From NCBI GenBank assembly GCA_964636495.1, contig CAZWSL010000012.1, forward strand, positions 22,186 through 86,185: DNA of 64,000 nucleotides, written 5' to 3'. The first letter of the stretch is position 1. Every line of letters begins with the position of its first letter. The stretch comes from Desulfobacula sp964636495 (GTDB taxonomy: Bacteria; Desulfobacterota; Desulfobacteria; Desulfobacterales; Desulfobacteraceae). The notes beneath the pieces were generated by a model, which saw only the letters and a program-made list of their open reading frames with translations, made no database searches and was not told the DNA's origin. The position numbers and the translations under genes are program-made. Below are positions 17,372-25,620 of this stretch, one piece after another.

Positions 17372-17800
17372 TTATGCTTCTTCAGAGATTGTAATACCTT
17401 TACTTTCAAGGAATGATCCAAAGGCCACATCTGTTCCTTTGATATGCTTGAACAGCCAGTTTACCAGAAGTGAATCCATTGAATCGGCAAGCAGGTGTGT
17501 TGCTCCCTCTTCATTAAACTCATCCTCAAGATTGCGTAAAGTTGCTTTGAATGTCTCATGGATTTTTTTGTGGTCTTCCACTTCTTTAAAGCCGTTTGCC
17601 TCCATATGTTTCTCTTCAGCGGAGAAATGAAATTCTGTATAGTCAATCAGGAATCCGAGAGTAGCTGCTATTTTCTCAGGTCCCTGCTGCAGTTCCAGCG
17701 ATTGTTTCAGATCATTGAGCCGCTGTATCAGCATTTTGTGCTGTGCATCAATAAGTTCGATTCCAACAGAGAGATCTTCTGTCCAGACTATTTCTTTCAT
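17372..17800 (-). CDS. Bacteriohemerythrin
   Basis: 142-residue single-domain hemerythrin that binds O2 (or NO) at a diiron centre and is common in anaerobes and microaerophiles for oxygen scavenging or sensing. All expected ligands are visible: His21, His58, Glu62, His77, His81, His119 and Asp124, in the motifs DAQHKML, FHFSAEEKHM, DHKKIHE and HIKGTD. It is monocistronic, with AAAGGAG upstream of the start, a terminator behind and a structured leader in front (17840-17897). Confidence 0.95.
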   Translation of the reverse strand: MKEIVWTEDLSVGIELIDAQHKMLIQRLNDLKQSLELQQGPEKIAATLGFLIDYTEFHFSAEEKHMEANGFKEVEDHKKIHETFKATLRNLEDEFNEEGATHLLADSMDSLLVNWLFKHIKGTDVAFGSFLESKGITISEEA

Positions 17801-17839
17801 TTTATTATTTCTCCTTTAACATGCTGTTTATTATTGTAT

Positions 17840-17897
17840 TGCATCCATGACTGCTTTTAAACTGATTCCTCTCAGTTTTTAACTGCAGTTGGATGCA
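17840..17897 (-). promoter_or_regulatory. Nested hairpin in the bacteriohemerythrin leader
   Basis: On the minus strand, TGCATCCA and TGGATGCA form a perfect 8-bp outer stem, ACTGC pairs with GCAGT inside it, and AAACTGA pairs with TCAGTTT around a 6-base GAGGAA loop. The structure is about 40 bases upstream of the start codon and exposes a purine-rich, Shine-Dalgarno-like loop. No T-run follows. It could be an mRNA-stability element or a protein-binding site. Confidence 0.5.
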
Positions 17898-18054
17898 CGT
17901 TCCTGCAGTGTTAGGTAACAAATTTTTGTCAAGATAACAATATTACTTTCCGGATATTTGTCATAAGGATCAAATTTTTAAATTTTACCTTTGGCCCGTT
18001 ACGATTGATGAGAAAATTTCATTACTGATTTTTTCTATATGGGGATTTTTCATA

Positions 18055-18678
18055 TCATGGCATCAGCAATCCTATGAACGACAGGATCATCCACTGGAAA
18101 AAATTAATCACAGGGTCCAGAGCTCCCATATACAGCAGCCCGATAATAATGATGAAACCAAATTTTTCAAGTCGCAGAAGAAAGGATTGAACAGCAGGAG
18201 GAGCGAATCCCATAAGGATTTTAGATCCATCAAGAGGAGGCAGGGGTATCAGGTTGAAAGCAGCCAGGATAATGTTGATTTTCGCAAAAACCAGCAGGAT
18301 CACTGCAGGCATCTCCTTTTGCGGGAGGGAAAGCAGCTGGAGGAGAAAAAGAGCTGCAAAAGCGAGTATCATGTTCATGATGATTCCTGCTGAAGAGACC
18401 AGTATCATTCCTTTTCGCTGGTCCTGGAAATTTCTGAAATCCACTGGTACGGGTTTTGCCCAGCCAAATCCAAAAATGAAAAGCACAATGGTCCCCAGGG
18501 GGTCAAGATGCTTTAACGGATTGAGGCTCAGACGACCGAGCATTTTGGCTGTTGGATCGCCCAGCCTGTAAGCCACCCATCCGTGTGCCAGTTCGTGAAA
18601 AATAATTGCATAAAGCAGGGGTATTGAAATGAGAATGAATGCAAGCGGATTTTTAATCAACAGGTTGAGAAGGCCCAT
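18055..18678 (-). CDS. Site-2 protease family (M50) membrane metalloprotease
   Basis: 207-residue polytopic membrane protein of the short rhomboid-like M50 group (FHELAHG, His28/Glu29/His32). The second metal-binding motif NLIPLPPLDG supplies the Asp near residue 149. About five or six hydrophobic segments are visible. No PDZ or CBS domain is attached, which is typical of this minimal subfamily. AAGGAGTGACTAA precedes the start. The substrate is not indicated by neighbours. Confidence 0.9.
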   Translation of the reverse strand: MGLLNLLIKNPLAFILISIPLLYAIIFHELAHGWVAYRLGDPTAKMLGRLSLNPLKHLDPLGTIVLFIFGFGWAKPVPVDFRNFQDQRKGMILVSSAGIIMNMILAFAALFLLQLLSLPQKEMPAVILLVFAKINIILAAFNLIPLPPLDGSKILMGFAPPAVQSFLLRLEKFGFIIIIGLLYMGALDPVINFFQWMILSFIGLLMP

Positions 18679-18705
18679 TTAGTCACTCCTTGTTATTGTT
18701 TTACT

Positions 18706-18740
18706 GAGACCTCGTATAACGTCCATTATTCAAAGATCTC
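18706..18740. repeat. 35-base inverted-repeat relic
   Basis: The plus strand begins GAGACCTCGTATAACG and the minus strand begins GAGATCTTTGAATAATGG. Both match the ends of a dispersed repeat found elsewhere in the window, so this may be two element termini with almost nothing between them. Confidence 0.5.
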
Positions 18741-18758
18741 TTACTTTACTGCTGTACG

Positions 18759-18998
18759 TTAATTATCCGGAGAACTCAGGCCGGATAAAATCTGTATGTT
18801 CATACTGTCTGGCAGGCCGGTTCTGATCCTGTGCGCTTCAGATCTGCCAGACCCTGTTCCTGCTTCAGCATATATGCCAACATCCCTGAATAGCAGATTG
18901 CCTTCTTCTACTGCAAGAAGATTTTCTCATTTATCTGATACAATACCTGCCCCGGCTGAATACCCTGTCCTTATAACATATCTTTTATCTGTTTTCAT
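18759..18998 (-). pseudogene. Coding-like frame with one in-frame TGA, unidentified
   Basis: From ATG at 18998 the frame runs 23 codons to TGA (18929-18927), then 55 more codons to TAA (18759). Codon use on both sides looks coding (many G-first codons, no other stop), and the open frame also extends upstream of 18998 to the end of the NlpC gene. Just after the TGA, CTTCTT and AAGAAG can pair around a GCAGTAG loop. The product (KRYVIRTGYSAGAG then ENLLAVEEGNLLFRD) was not recognised. It is either a decayed gene or, less likely, a selenoprotein. This fills most of the 406-base gap between the site-2 protease and NlpC genes. Confidence 0.4.
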
Positions 18999-19084
18999 CT
19001 CAGCATATGTGTGAAACTGAAAGGTTTGATCCTCTGGAGTTCTTTTTTCACTGTACCTGAAGATTCTGTTTCCTGTAATAGAGA

Positions 19085-20518
19085 TTAAAACATACCGCGG
19101 ACAGATTTTAACAGCTTCAGTAATGAGCCTCTACCGGTCCCTCTGCCAAGTTCCAGTCCGGTGATTACCACTCTGTTTGTCACACGGATGCGGTCGCCCC
19201 AGATTCCTGAATCCCGGTATCCCCATAGATCATGGATGACATAGGGTTTGTCCATGACATTTCCGAGATAGAGCATGATATGGCCTTTCATATATAGGAG
19301 GCTTGCAGCCGGCAGGCCTGATGATATCACTGAAGCCCGGCGTTCATGTTCCGGGAGTGGGGTATCAAAGGTTACCAGATCCCGGCCCACACGGGCCTGG
19401 GCAGCAGAATTTCTCGGAAGTTGAATACCCACGGTTGAAAAAACCGACTGAATGAACTGTGAACAGTCCTGATTTCCGTGGGAACCACCCCATCCATAGG
19501 GGACATTGAGCATTTCAAAGGCCTGTTCGATAATGTGACGCCGGGTATAGGGCAGACTTCCCCGGACAATCTCTCCGGCCTTGAGATACCCTGTTTGCAT
19601 TTCAAGCTGACCGCTCTTGAGCCTGAAGGGCAGCATCACTGCCGCACAATCAGGCTGGGAGATGTCAAGAAGTTTGAACCGCGTACCCATTCTCACAAAA
19701 CCAGCGTACCGGGTCATGGCTCTGTCCCGGTAGAGACTGGCCTTTGCCCGGATAACCGTTACAAAGGGAGTTTTTTTGATGTCCTCCAGAATTTCCTGCC
19801 GGCAGAGGGCTGTCTGATCAGCCCTGACCCATCCGTCACTGGCAGGTCCTTTCACCCAGAACCATTGACCGTCAATGCTCTGGTGCAGGATTGCAACTGC
19901 TGTTCCAATGTCCAGACCATTGTTCTGCAGCCTGTCAAAATCAATATCTCCAGCCTCTTTGTAAAGGGGAGCAGGGGTGGGCAGCAGCCTCTGATCTGCA
20001 GCTGCCGTTATCAGGCCCCATTTTGCCGGCACCCGGGCGGGGATGACCGGCAGATTCATTTTCTGTTCCAGATCAGCAAAAAATTCAGGGGGGGCAGGAC
20101 GTCCGTCTGCTCTGTAGTAACGTCTGCTGTCGCGGAAACGGACCAGCCAGCGCCTGATATCGGATACGATTCTGCTGCCTTCAAAGGTATCAGGCAGGCG
20201 TGCGATATCCCTGGTCAGCTCGAGTCTCTCCCGGATATCCTGATTCAGGGCCTGAATTTCTCTCCTGTTCAGAATGATCCGGTCAGGTTCATTGATCTGT
20301 CCGATCCAGAAACCCGCTGTTTTCATTTCAGGCTGGATTGACGGCTGTATCGTCGGGGCAACCCAATAGGTTTTTTCTGTTACAGGCCTGAGAAGTGAGC
20401 AGCCGGTCAGTCCTGTCAGGCAGAAGGCGGTAAGGAGGGTGCACACCAGGACAGCAGGCAGATGCAGAAAAGTTTTAGCAGCGGAACCGGATAATCTGAC
20501 TGGATATATGTTATACAC
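19085..20518 (-). CDS. SH3-domain NlpC/P60 (C40) peptidoglycan endopeptidase lipoprotein
   Basis: 477-residue envelope protein. A long N-terminal signal ends in the lipobox LTGC near residue 40. An N-terminal helical region and two SH3b-like domains (WGLITAAADQRLLPTP; FVTVIRAKASLYRDRAMT) lead to a C-terminal NlpC/P60 domain. That domain shows YGWGGSHGNQDCSQF with the nucleophile Cys near residue 350, and GHIMLYLG with the catalytic His. The layout matches gamma-D-glutamyl-L-diamino-acid endopeptidases described from Desulfovibrio. The start is GTG after AAGGTGTCCT. Base composition here is somewhat richer in G+C than in neighbouring genes. Confidence 0.9.
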   Translation of the reverse strand: MYNIYPVRLSGSAAKTFLHLPAVLVCTLLTAFCLTGLTGCSLLRPVTEKTYWVAPTIQPSIQPEMKTAGFWIGQINEPDRIILNRREIQALNQDIRERLELTRDIARLPDTFEGSRIVSDIRRWLVRFRDSRRYYRADGRPAPPEFFADLEQKMNLPVIPARVPAKWGLITAAADQRLLPTPAPLYKEAGDIDFDRLQNNGLDIGTAVAILHQSIDGQWFWVKGPASDGWVRADQTALCRQEILEDIKKTPFVTVIRAKASLYRDRAMTRYAGFVRMGTRFKLLDISQPDCAAVMLPFRLKSGQLEMQTGYLKAGEIVRGSLPYTRRHIIEQAFEMLNVPYGWGGSHGNQDCSQFIQSVFSTVGIQLPRNSAAQARVGRDLVTFDTPLPEHERRASVISSGLPAASLLYMKGHIMLYLGNVMDKPYVIHDLWGYRDSGIWGDRIRVTNRVVITGLELGRGTGRGSLLKLLKSVRGMF

Positions 20519-20526
20519 AGGACACC

Positions 20527-21474
20527 TTAATCGTATTTAAATGTTAATTCAATAAAAGAAGAGATACTCATTTCATGTATCTGATCTGCAAGGCTTGACA
20601 GTTCAAGGTATGAATCCTTTTTTTTCTCATCAGGATTTTTGATATTATACTGCCTGAACCGCCAGAATGAAGCTGCAACAGCTGCATATTCAATAAAGTT
20701 TTTCAATTGTTTCCGTTCTTGATTATTTAATGCTGTACATGATTGATATCCCTGGATTAATTCTGATATTTTATTATAATCAATGATACCGTTTTTAGAG
20801 CAGCATCCTATAATACACATGCCGATATCAAATAGTGGATAATACCTGCACGCATCTTCAAAGTCCAGCACAGCAACCAGGTTTCCATTTGAAAACAATA
20901 AATTATCCCGGAAAATATCACCATGAATGAATCCTCTTTTTACTGAATCGTTAATTGATATTTCAAGAAATTGTTTCTTCTCTTTCAACCACAGAAGATA
21001 GGGATGCTGAAAACCAGATTCCAGTGTCTGTTCAAATGCATCCAAACCAAATGGAAAAGAATCAGACATCTGTTTAATCACAGGGGTATCATGTAGCTTT
21101 GCCATAGCCTGTCCCACCTGTTTCAGCATATTTGAATCCAACTCTTTTACCATTTCACCATCCAGGTATTGCTTCACGTAGACGGGTTTGTCTGACAGCA
21201 TAATATAGCCGGACCCTTTCTCTGTCCGTATCAGACGGCTGGCAGGAAATGATTTTGATTCAAGATAACTCAATATCCCGGTCAATGTATGAATTTCTCT
21301 GGTGTTTTTTTCATCACAGATTGTTAATATATATTTTCCCTTATCTGTTTCAACGGTAAAGCTTGAGTTGGCCTGCCCCCCCTTCAGGACAGAGATCCGG
21401 ATCAGATCACCCATATCATAATTGTTAAGGATCTGGTTTAAGTCATCATCAGATAAACGCGTATATTCAGCCAT
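20527..21474 (-). CDS. APH/ThrB2-type small-molecule kinase
   Basis: About 315 residues of the aminoglycoside-phosphotransferase fold, close to type II homoserine kinases. N-lobe: VLKGGQANSSF. Catalytic loop: FIHGDIFRDNLLF with the catalytic Asp and metal Asn. Metal motif: VLDFEDACRYYPLFDIG. The start at 21474 (MAEYTRL) is preferred to one at 21519 because AGAGGA sits 7 bases before it and the gene then does not overlap the upstream rhombosortase. Homoserine or choline-like alcohols are plausible substrates; no threonine gene is nearby. Confidence 0.82.
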   Translation of the reverse strand: MAEYTRLSDDDLNQILNNYDMGDLIRISVLKGGQANSSFTVETDKGKYILTICDEKNTREIHTLTGILSYLESKSFPASRLIRTEKGSGYIMLSDKPVYVKQYLDGEMVKELDSNMLKQVGQAMAKLHDTPVIKQMSDSFPFGLDAFEQTLESGFQHPYLLWLKEKKQFLEISINDSVKRGFIHGDIFRDNLLFSNGNLVAVLDFEDACRYYPLFDIGMCIIGCCSKNGIIDYNKISELIQGYQSCTALNNQERKQLKNFIEYAAVAASFWRFRQYNIKNPDEKKKDSYLELSSLADQIHEMSISSFIELTFKYD

Positions 21475-21478
21475 TACA

Positions 21479-22168
21479 TTATCCTCTTTTTGATATCCTC
21501 TGTTGAATGGCAGTGACAAGCAGATGTACCTGCTCTTTCAGTTCTGAAGAAGCAGACAGCCCGCCATCCCCGGCAGATGAAGTAAGATCAGTCTGCTTTC
21601 TGTAATTCGGGATATAGTTGGCCACAAGATAAAAAAAGAGAGCTGTTGAAATACCCGAAAAATGGCTGACAGGCATGGTGACAAACGGCTGGTGCCCCCA
21701 GTAGGGCAGCAGGGAATCGCTTCTGATCAGCTCTATAACAATCTTAAGAGGGAGAAGAGTGATGATACAGAGAGAGATAATTTTCCAGGAATTTTTCCTG
21801 ATTTTCATGAGAGCAGCATAATACAATAAACCGCAGGCAATACCGGACAACCCGCCATAGTAGCGCATATCCGGTTTGAAAACCAGTAGTGTCATGCCAG
21901 TGGCAAGGGCTGTCAGGCAGAATAAAAATAAGAGAAGATAAACATTTTCTCTTTCAATGATCCATGCTGCAGCTGTAAAAGCAAACAGATTATAGACAAG
22001 ATGGTTGATTGTCAGATGAACAAAATGAGAAGAGAACAGTCGCCATACCTCACCACACAGGATTGCCTCCCGGTCAAATATAAAAACTGAGGCGATTTCC
22101 GGAAAAACAGAAGACAGCATGCAGATAAAAACGATCGATAAAGTCAGTACGGGCAGTTTTTTTATCAT
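21479..22168 (-). CDS. rrtA: Rhombosortase (rhomboid-like serine protease)
   Basis: 229-residue membrane protease with about six hydrophobic segments. GEVWRLFSSHFVHLTINHLVYNL, given here only for its key positions Trp42, His48, His51 and Asn60, resembles the rhombosortase signature. The catalytic Ser108 is in GGLSGIACG and the His169 in VSHFSG. Rhombosortases cleave GlyGly-CTERM tails of exported proteins. Its ATG overlaps the stop of the rhombotarget-type lipoprotein gene by 4 bases (22165-22168), the usual neighbour. A polar C-terminal tail of about 45 residues is not conserved. Confidence 0.82.
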   Translation of the reverse strand: MIKKLPVLTLSIVFICMLSSVFPEIASVFIFDREAILCGEVWRLFSSHFVHLTINHLVYNLFAFTAAAWIIERENVYLLLFLFCLTALATGMTLLVFKPDMRYYGGLSGIACGLLYYAALMKIRKNSWKIISLCIITLLPLKIVIELIRSDSLLPYWGHQPFVTMPVSHFSGISTALFFYLVANYIPNYRKQTDLTSSAGDGGLSASSELKEQVHLLVTAIQQRISKRG

Positions 22169-22650
22169 TGCCTGTTGTTCTTTTTTGTCCAGTATGTTAT
22201 TGATGCCACTTCTTCACCGGTAAACTGTGTCTGGTCATAGGAAAGAAGGGCTATAACATCAATACCATACATTGTTTTTATCTGGTCCAGGTTTGCAAAC
22301 CCACCATCACTCCTGAGGTAGGCCGAAGGGATAATTTCAATTGATTTGACAAAATCATATTGATTAAAATGTTCACTCACCTCTTTCATTAAATTCATCT
22401 TGTCAGCTTCTGTAAGTGCTTGAGTGTAAACCTTATTCTCCGGCACAAAAGCAATACCGACCCTTAACGGGAGTTTTAATCTCGGGATGCCCGGAACTTC
22501 TATATAATCCTGCTTGTCTGGATAAAGATACTGCACAACACTGGTGCTGCGGTGGCGTTTGGACTGGATCCCACAACTTGTTACCAAAGCCAGAATTGTC
22601 ATTATAAAAATAATCTGTTTACAGACATTCATCAGTTTCACAGTAACCAT
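22165..22650 (-). CDS. Rhombotarget lipoprotein, apparently C-terminally truncated
   Basis: 161 residues. The lipoprotein signal ends at TSCG, followed by RSTSVVQYLYPD, the segment LPLRVGIAFVPE, FVKSIEIIPSAYL and TMYGIDVIALLSYDQ, features I associate with the rhombotarget lipoprotein family found beside rhombosortases. Family members as I recall them continue about 70-90 residues beyond the TYWT position; here the protein stops after only TKKNNRQ, and the rhombosortase gene begins in the same bases. A deletion that fused the two genes is inferred. The start could also be the Met at 22632. Confidence 0.65.
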   Translation of the reverse strand: MVTVKLMNVCKQIIFIMTILALVTSCGIQSKRHRSTSVVQYLYPDKQDYIEVPGIPRLKLPLRVGIAFVPENKVYTQALTEADKMNLMKEVSEHFNQYDFVKSIEIIPSAYLRSDGGFANLDQIKTMYGIDVIALLSYDQTQFTGEEVASITYWTKKNNRQ

Positions 22651-22728
22651 TGTTTATCTTCTTTCCGCTGAGCGGCATATAATCTGTTCCGGTAATCATA
22701 ACTCCAACGGATCAGAACTCTCCCTGTT

Positions 22729-23280
22729 TCAAGATTTCACTCCTGCCTGTTTGAACGTCTGCGAAGAACTGTTATCTGCTTTGAATCCTTTATGAAAGGT
22801 AACCATACCCCGGGGAGTATGCCTGCCAAAAGAGAGGGTGAAGAACACCTCCGGCGGAACATCCTCCAGCACAAGGGATGAAGGGTTCTTGAATCCGAAT
22901 TTTATATAGAAATCAGGGTGTCCCACCACACAGCAGCCTGCAGCACCCATTTTATTCAGTTGTGACAGCCCTTCTTGAACCAGTGCTGTGCCAATGCCCT
23001 GCCGGTGATACTCGGGCAATACGGAAACAGGGCCAAGTCCATACCAGTTCACTGTTCCATCAGAAACAGATACTGGTGAGAATGCAATATGACCGATGAT
23101 ATCACTCTCCAGCTCCGCCACCAGGGATAGCGTCAGTGCTCCGGCTTTTCGCAGAGCCTTGATAATGAAATGTTCTGTATTGTTACTGATTTCCAGTGTT
23201 TTAAAGGCAGCAGCCGTCACCTCGGTTATGCCGTCAATGTCAGATTCTGCCTCAATCCTTATGATTATATCCGGGTTCAT
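22729..23280 (-). CDS. GNAT-family N-acetyltransferase
   Basis: 183-residue YhbS-like acetyltransferase that uses acetyl-CoA. The acetyl-CoA loop is seen in VLPEYHRQGIGTALVQEG (Gln/Arg-x-x-Gly-x-Gly/Ala), preceded by the beta4 strand NWYGLGPVSV. The PDFYIKFGF segment and C-terminal strand match this subfamily. The substrate is unknown. AGGAAAAAACC precedes the ATG. It is 78 bases upstream of the rhombotarget gene on the same strand but functionally unrelated. Confidence 0.88.
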   Translation of the reverse strand: MNPDIIIRIEAESDIDGITEVTAAAFKTLEISNNTEHFIIKALRKAGALTLSLVAELESDIIGHIAFSPVSVSDGTVNWYGLGPVSVLPEYHRQGIGTALVQEGLSQLNKMGAAGCCVVGHPDFYIKFGFKNPSSLVLEDVPPEVFFTLSFGRHTPRGMVTFHKGFKADNSSSQTFKQAGVKS

Positions 23281-23326
23281 GGTTTTTTCCTGTATATCAT
23301 TTTTATCTGTTCTTCTATTTTTTATA

Positions 23327-23346
23327 GGGATTTTTGCATAATGCTC
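23327..23346 (+). repeat. Dispersed repeat copy (core TTTTGCATAATGCTC)
   Basis: GGGATTTTTGCATAATGCTC matches the window-wide core GAGATCTTTGCATAATGC at most positions. It lies between the GNAT and semialdehyde dehydrogenase genes. Confidence 0.6.
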
Positions 23347-23353
23347 AATTTTG

Positions 23354-23502
23354 CTATGGTGCAGGGCAGATGGAAATTATAACCAAAGGAATGCCTCCAG
23401 CACCTGGATGATCATTAAATTGCTTGATTATTGCATTACTGCCTGCCAGGAAACGATCAGAAAATTCCGGAAACAGTGTCAACCACCCCAGTTTTAAACA
23501 GT
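23354..23502 (-). other. Coding-like C-terminal scrap after the dehydrogenase gene
   Basis: An open frame with no start of its own reads LTLFPEFSDRFLAGSNA, then QFNDHPGAGGIPLVI, ending in TAG at 23354. Composition looks protein-like. It begins right behind the dehydrogenase stop and ends just before a dispersed repeat copy. Probably the 3' end of a deleted gene; the family was not recognised. Confidence 0.3.
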
Positions 23503-24933
23503 CTATCGTAATGAAATTCCGCCGAGTTTGGTTTCAAGATACTCATCAAGTCCTTCAGAAGCCCCTTCTCTTCCTATACCGCTGTCTTTCATTCCACCAA
23601 AGGGCGCAGAGGCGGCTGTCGGATTAATGTCATTGATTCCGATAATACCGAATCTTAATCCTTCAAACAGCTTCATGGCCATTTTTAAATTTTCTGTATA
23701 AATGTAAGCGGCAAGACCGTAATTTGTGTCGTTGGCTCTCTCTAAAAGTTCATTTTCATCTTTATAAGCGATAATTGGCGCAACAGGACCAAAGGTTTCC
23801 TCCCTGTAAATACGCATGGACTCTTCAACATTATCCAGGATCGTGGGGCTGTAGAAAAAACCGTTTTCAAATCCATCTGATTTTATCCTGTAACCGCCGG
23901 CAATCAAGGTGGCCCCTTTGTCAACAGCGTCACGGACCTGTCTGTCGACTTTATTAAGAGCCATATCATTAACAAGGGGGCCTATGGATACACCAGGCTC
24001 GAAACCTGAACCGGGTTTCATTTTTTTCACACTGGCTGTCAATACTTCCAAGAATGCATCTTTCATCTCTTCATGAACAAAAATTCGATTGGGACAGATA
24101 CATGCCTGGCCGGTATTTAAAAATTTTACCAGGGACAATCCCTTGGCTGCAATCCGTGGATCAGCGTCTCTGCACACAATAAAAGGGGCATGCCCGCCCA
24201 GTTCAAGGGAAATGCGTTTCATGTTTTTTGCTGATTTTTGTGCCAGCATTTTCCCGATTCTGGTGGAACCGGTGAATGTAATTTTTCTGACCCTCGGATC
24301 AGAAACAAATATTTCACCCACTGGTGCCGGGTCTTCTGCAGTTACCAGGTTTGCAACACCATCGGGTAATCCGGCTTTTTCCAGCAGCTTGAAAACTTCT
24401 ATTGCACACATAGGTGTTGCCTCTGCAGGTTTGAGGACAATCGTACAGCCGGCAGCCAGTGCAGGAGCAACTTTCCGGGTAATCATTGAAACTGGATAAT
24501 TCCAGGGTGTAACAGCGGCAACCACACCCACGGGTTGCTTTAGAACCATGAACCGCTGGTCAGATCTGGCAGAAGGAATGGTCCGTCCGTAATTTCTTTT
24601 GGCCTCCTCGGCAAACCAGAGCAGAAAATCTGCACCGTATTTTACTTCGTTCCGGGCAGCCTGTAACGGTTTGCCCTGTTCTTCGGTCATGACAGCGGCC
24701 AGAGATTCCAGGTTTTCCATCATGAGTTGATATGCCCTGTATAAAAATCCGGATCTCTGGTGAGCCGTCTGTGTTGACCATGTTTGAAATGCTTTATCTG
24801 CAGCTGTGATGGCTGAAAGGATTTCCGCCTCTCCGCCATCTGGAATTGCTCCAATGACTTCTCCGGTTGCAGGGTTGTAAACCTTGAATTCTTTCAAGCT
24901 GTCTGCTGTTATCCATTTCCCGTTGATAAACAT
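23503..24933 (-). CDS. NAD(P)-dependent aldehyde dehydrogenase, succinate-semialdehyde type
   Basis: 476-residue ALDH-superfamily enzyme close to GabD-type succinate-semialdehyde dehydrogenases. The NAD region includes TPWNYP and FTGSTRIG, the general-base Glu is in LELGGHAPFIV, and the nucleophile Cys is in NTGQACICPNR, all near expected positions (about 255 and 289). The C-terminal GGMKDSGIGREG is typical. The ATG at 24933 is chosen, with GGAGACAATTTG before it; a TTG one codon earlier is the alternative. It ends a minus-strand stretch of catabolic genes and would oxidise a semialdehyde made by upstream enzymes. Confidence 0.9.
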   Translation of the reverse strand: MFINGKWITADSLKEFKVYNPATGEVIGAIPDGGEAEILSAITAADKAFQTWSTQTAHQRSGFLYRAYQLMMENLESLAAVMTEEQGKPLQAARNEVKYGADFLLWFAEEAKRNYGRTIPSARSDQRFMVLKQPVGVVAAVTPWNYPVSMITRKVAPALAAGCTIVLKPAEATPMCAIEVFKLLEKAGLPDGVANLVTAEDPAPVGEIFVSDPRVRKITFTGSTRIGKMLAQKSAKNMKRISLELGGHAPFIVCRDADPRIAAKGLSLVKFLNTGQACICPNRIFVHEEMKDAFLEVLTASVKKMKPGSGFEPGVSIGPLVNDMALNKVDRQVRDAVDKGATLIAGGYRIKSDGFENGFFYSPTILDNVEESMRIYREETFGPVAPIIAYKDENELLERANDTNYGLAAYIYTENLKMAMKLFEGLRFGIIGINDINPTAASAPFGGMKDSGIGREGASEGLDEYLETKLGGISLR

Positions 24934-25076
24934 CAAATTGTCTCCAGTCTGTTATGCATTTTTGAATAAAGTTTTATACCGGGTTTACCAGGCAGGTGTC
25001 ATGTTTTTTTCATTTTTTTCCGGTTTTTGGTCCAGATCAGTCACGCAGCTTTTTGGCATCGCCTGAAATGTTCTGT

Positions 25077-25565
25077 TTATATTACCGGCTCTTCAAATCT
25101 GTTTAATTCTACATTCTTCCGGACATGGTGCGGTTTAAAAATACGACCATTCATCACGATATAGATGCCGGACTCAAGAATCTGAACAGCAGTGACGGCG
25201 CATCCTATATTGAATACCGCATCACTGTCCCGGAACTGGGCAGGATACATTGAGCCGGTCATGACGATGGTTTTACCTGAAATGTTTTTAAGTGCCTTTG
25301 CCGTATCAACCATGGTATCGGTGCCGTGAGTGATAACAACTCTTTCAAACTGAGTAGATTTCACTTTCTGCCTTATCAGTTCACGGTCTTTATCTGTGAA
25401 ATCGAGACTGTCTTTTCTGATAATAGATTCTACATCGTAGTCCAGAACAACATTAGCACGCTCCAGAACCCCTTTTGCCTGTGGATCTCCAACCTGATAT
25501 TCTGACTTCTGATCAAAGTAGATCTTGTCAATGGTACCGCCTGTGGTAAAAATTTTAATTTTCAT
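25077..25565 (-). CDS. Single-domain asparaginase-like protein
   Basis: 162 residues that cover only the N-terminal domain of type I/II L-asparaginases. The two catalytic Thr motifs are present, FTTGGTID near residue 6 and VITHGTDTM near residue 78, followed by TGSMYPAQFRDSDAVFNIG. The usual C-terminal domain of about 150 residues is absent, but the protein ends cleanly, and short versions of this kind occur in proteobacteria. Amidase activity on a small amide is plausible. AAGAGAAG precedes the ATG. It sits between the methyltransferase and the semialdehyde dehydrogenase. Confidence 0.8.
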   Translation of the reverse strand: MKIKIFTTGGTIDKIYFDQKSEYQVGDPQAKGVLERANVVLDYDVESIIRKDSLDFTDKDRELIRQKVKSTQFERVVITHGTDTMVDTAKALKNISGKTIVMTGSMYPAQFRDSDAVFNIGCAVTAVQILESGIYIVMNGRIFKPHHVRKNVELNRFEEPVI

Positions 25566-25620
25566 CTTCTCTTTTTCCAGTACTTACATTTGAGTTCAGG
25601 GGTAAGTATAACCTCTACAG

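Noticed and set aside
18796..19014. 72-codon + strand frame
   Set aside because: It is the antisense of the more coding-like minus-strand frame, with no ribosome-binding site or recognisable family.
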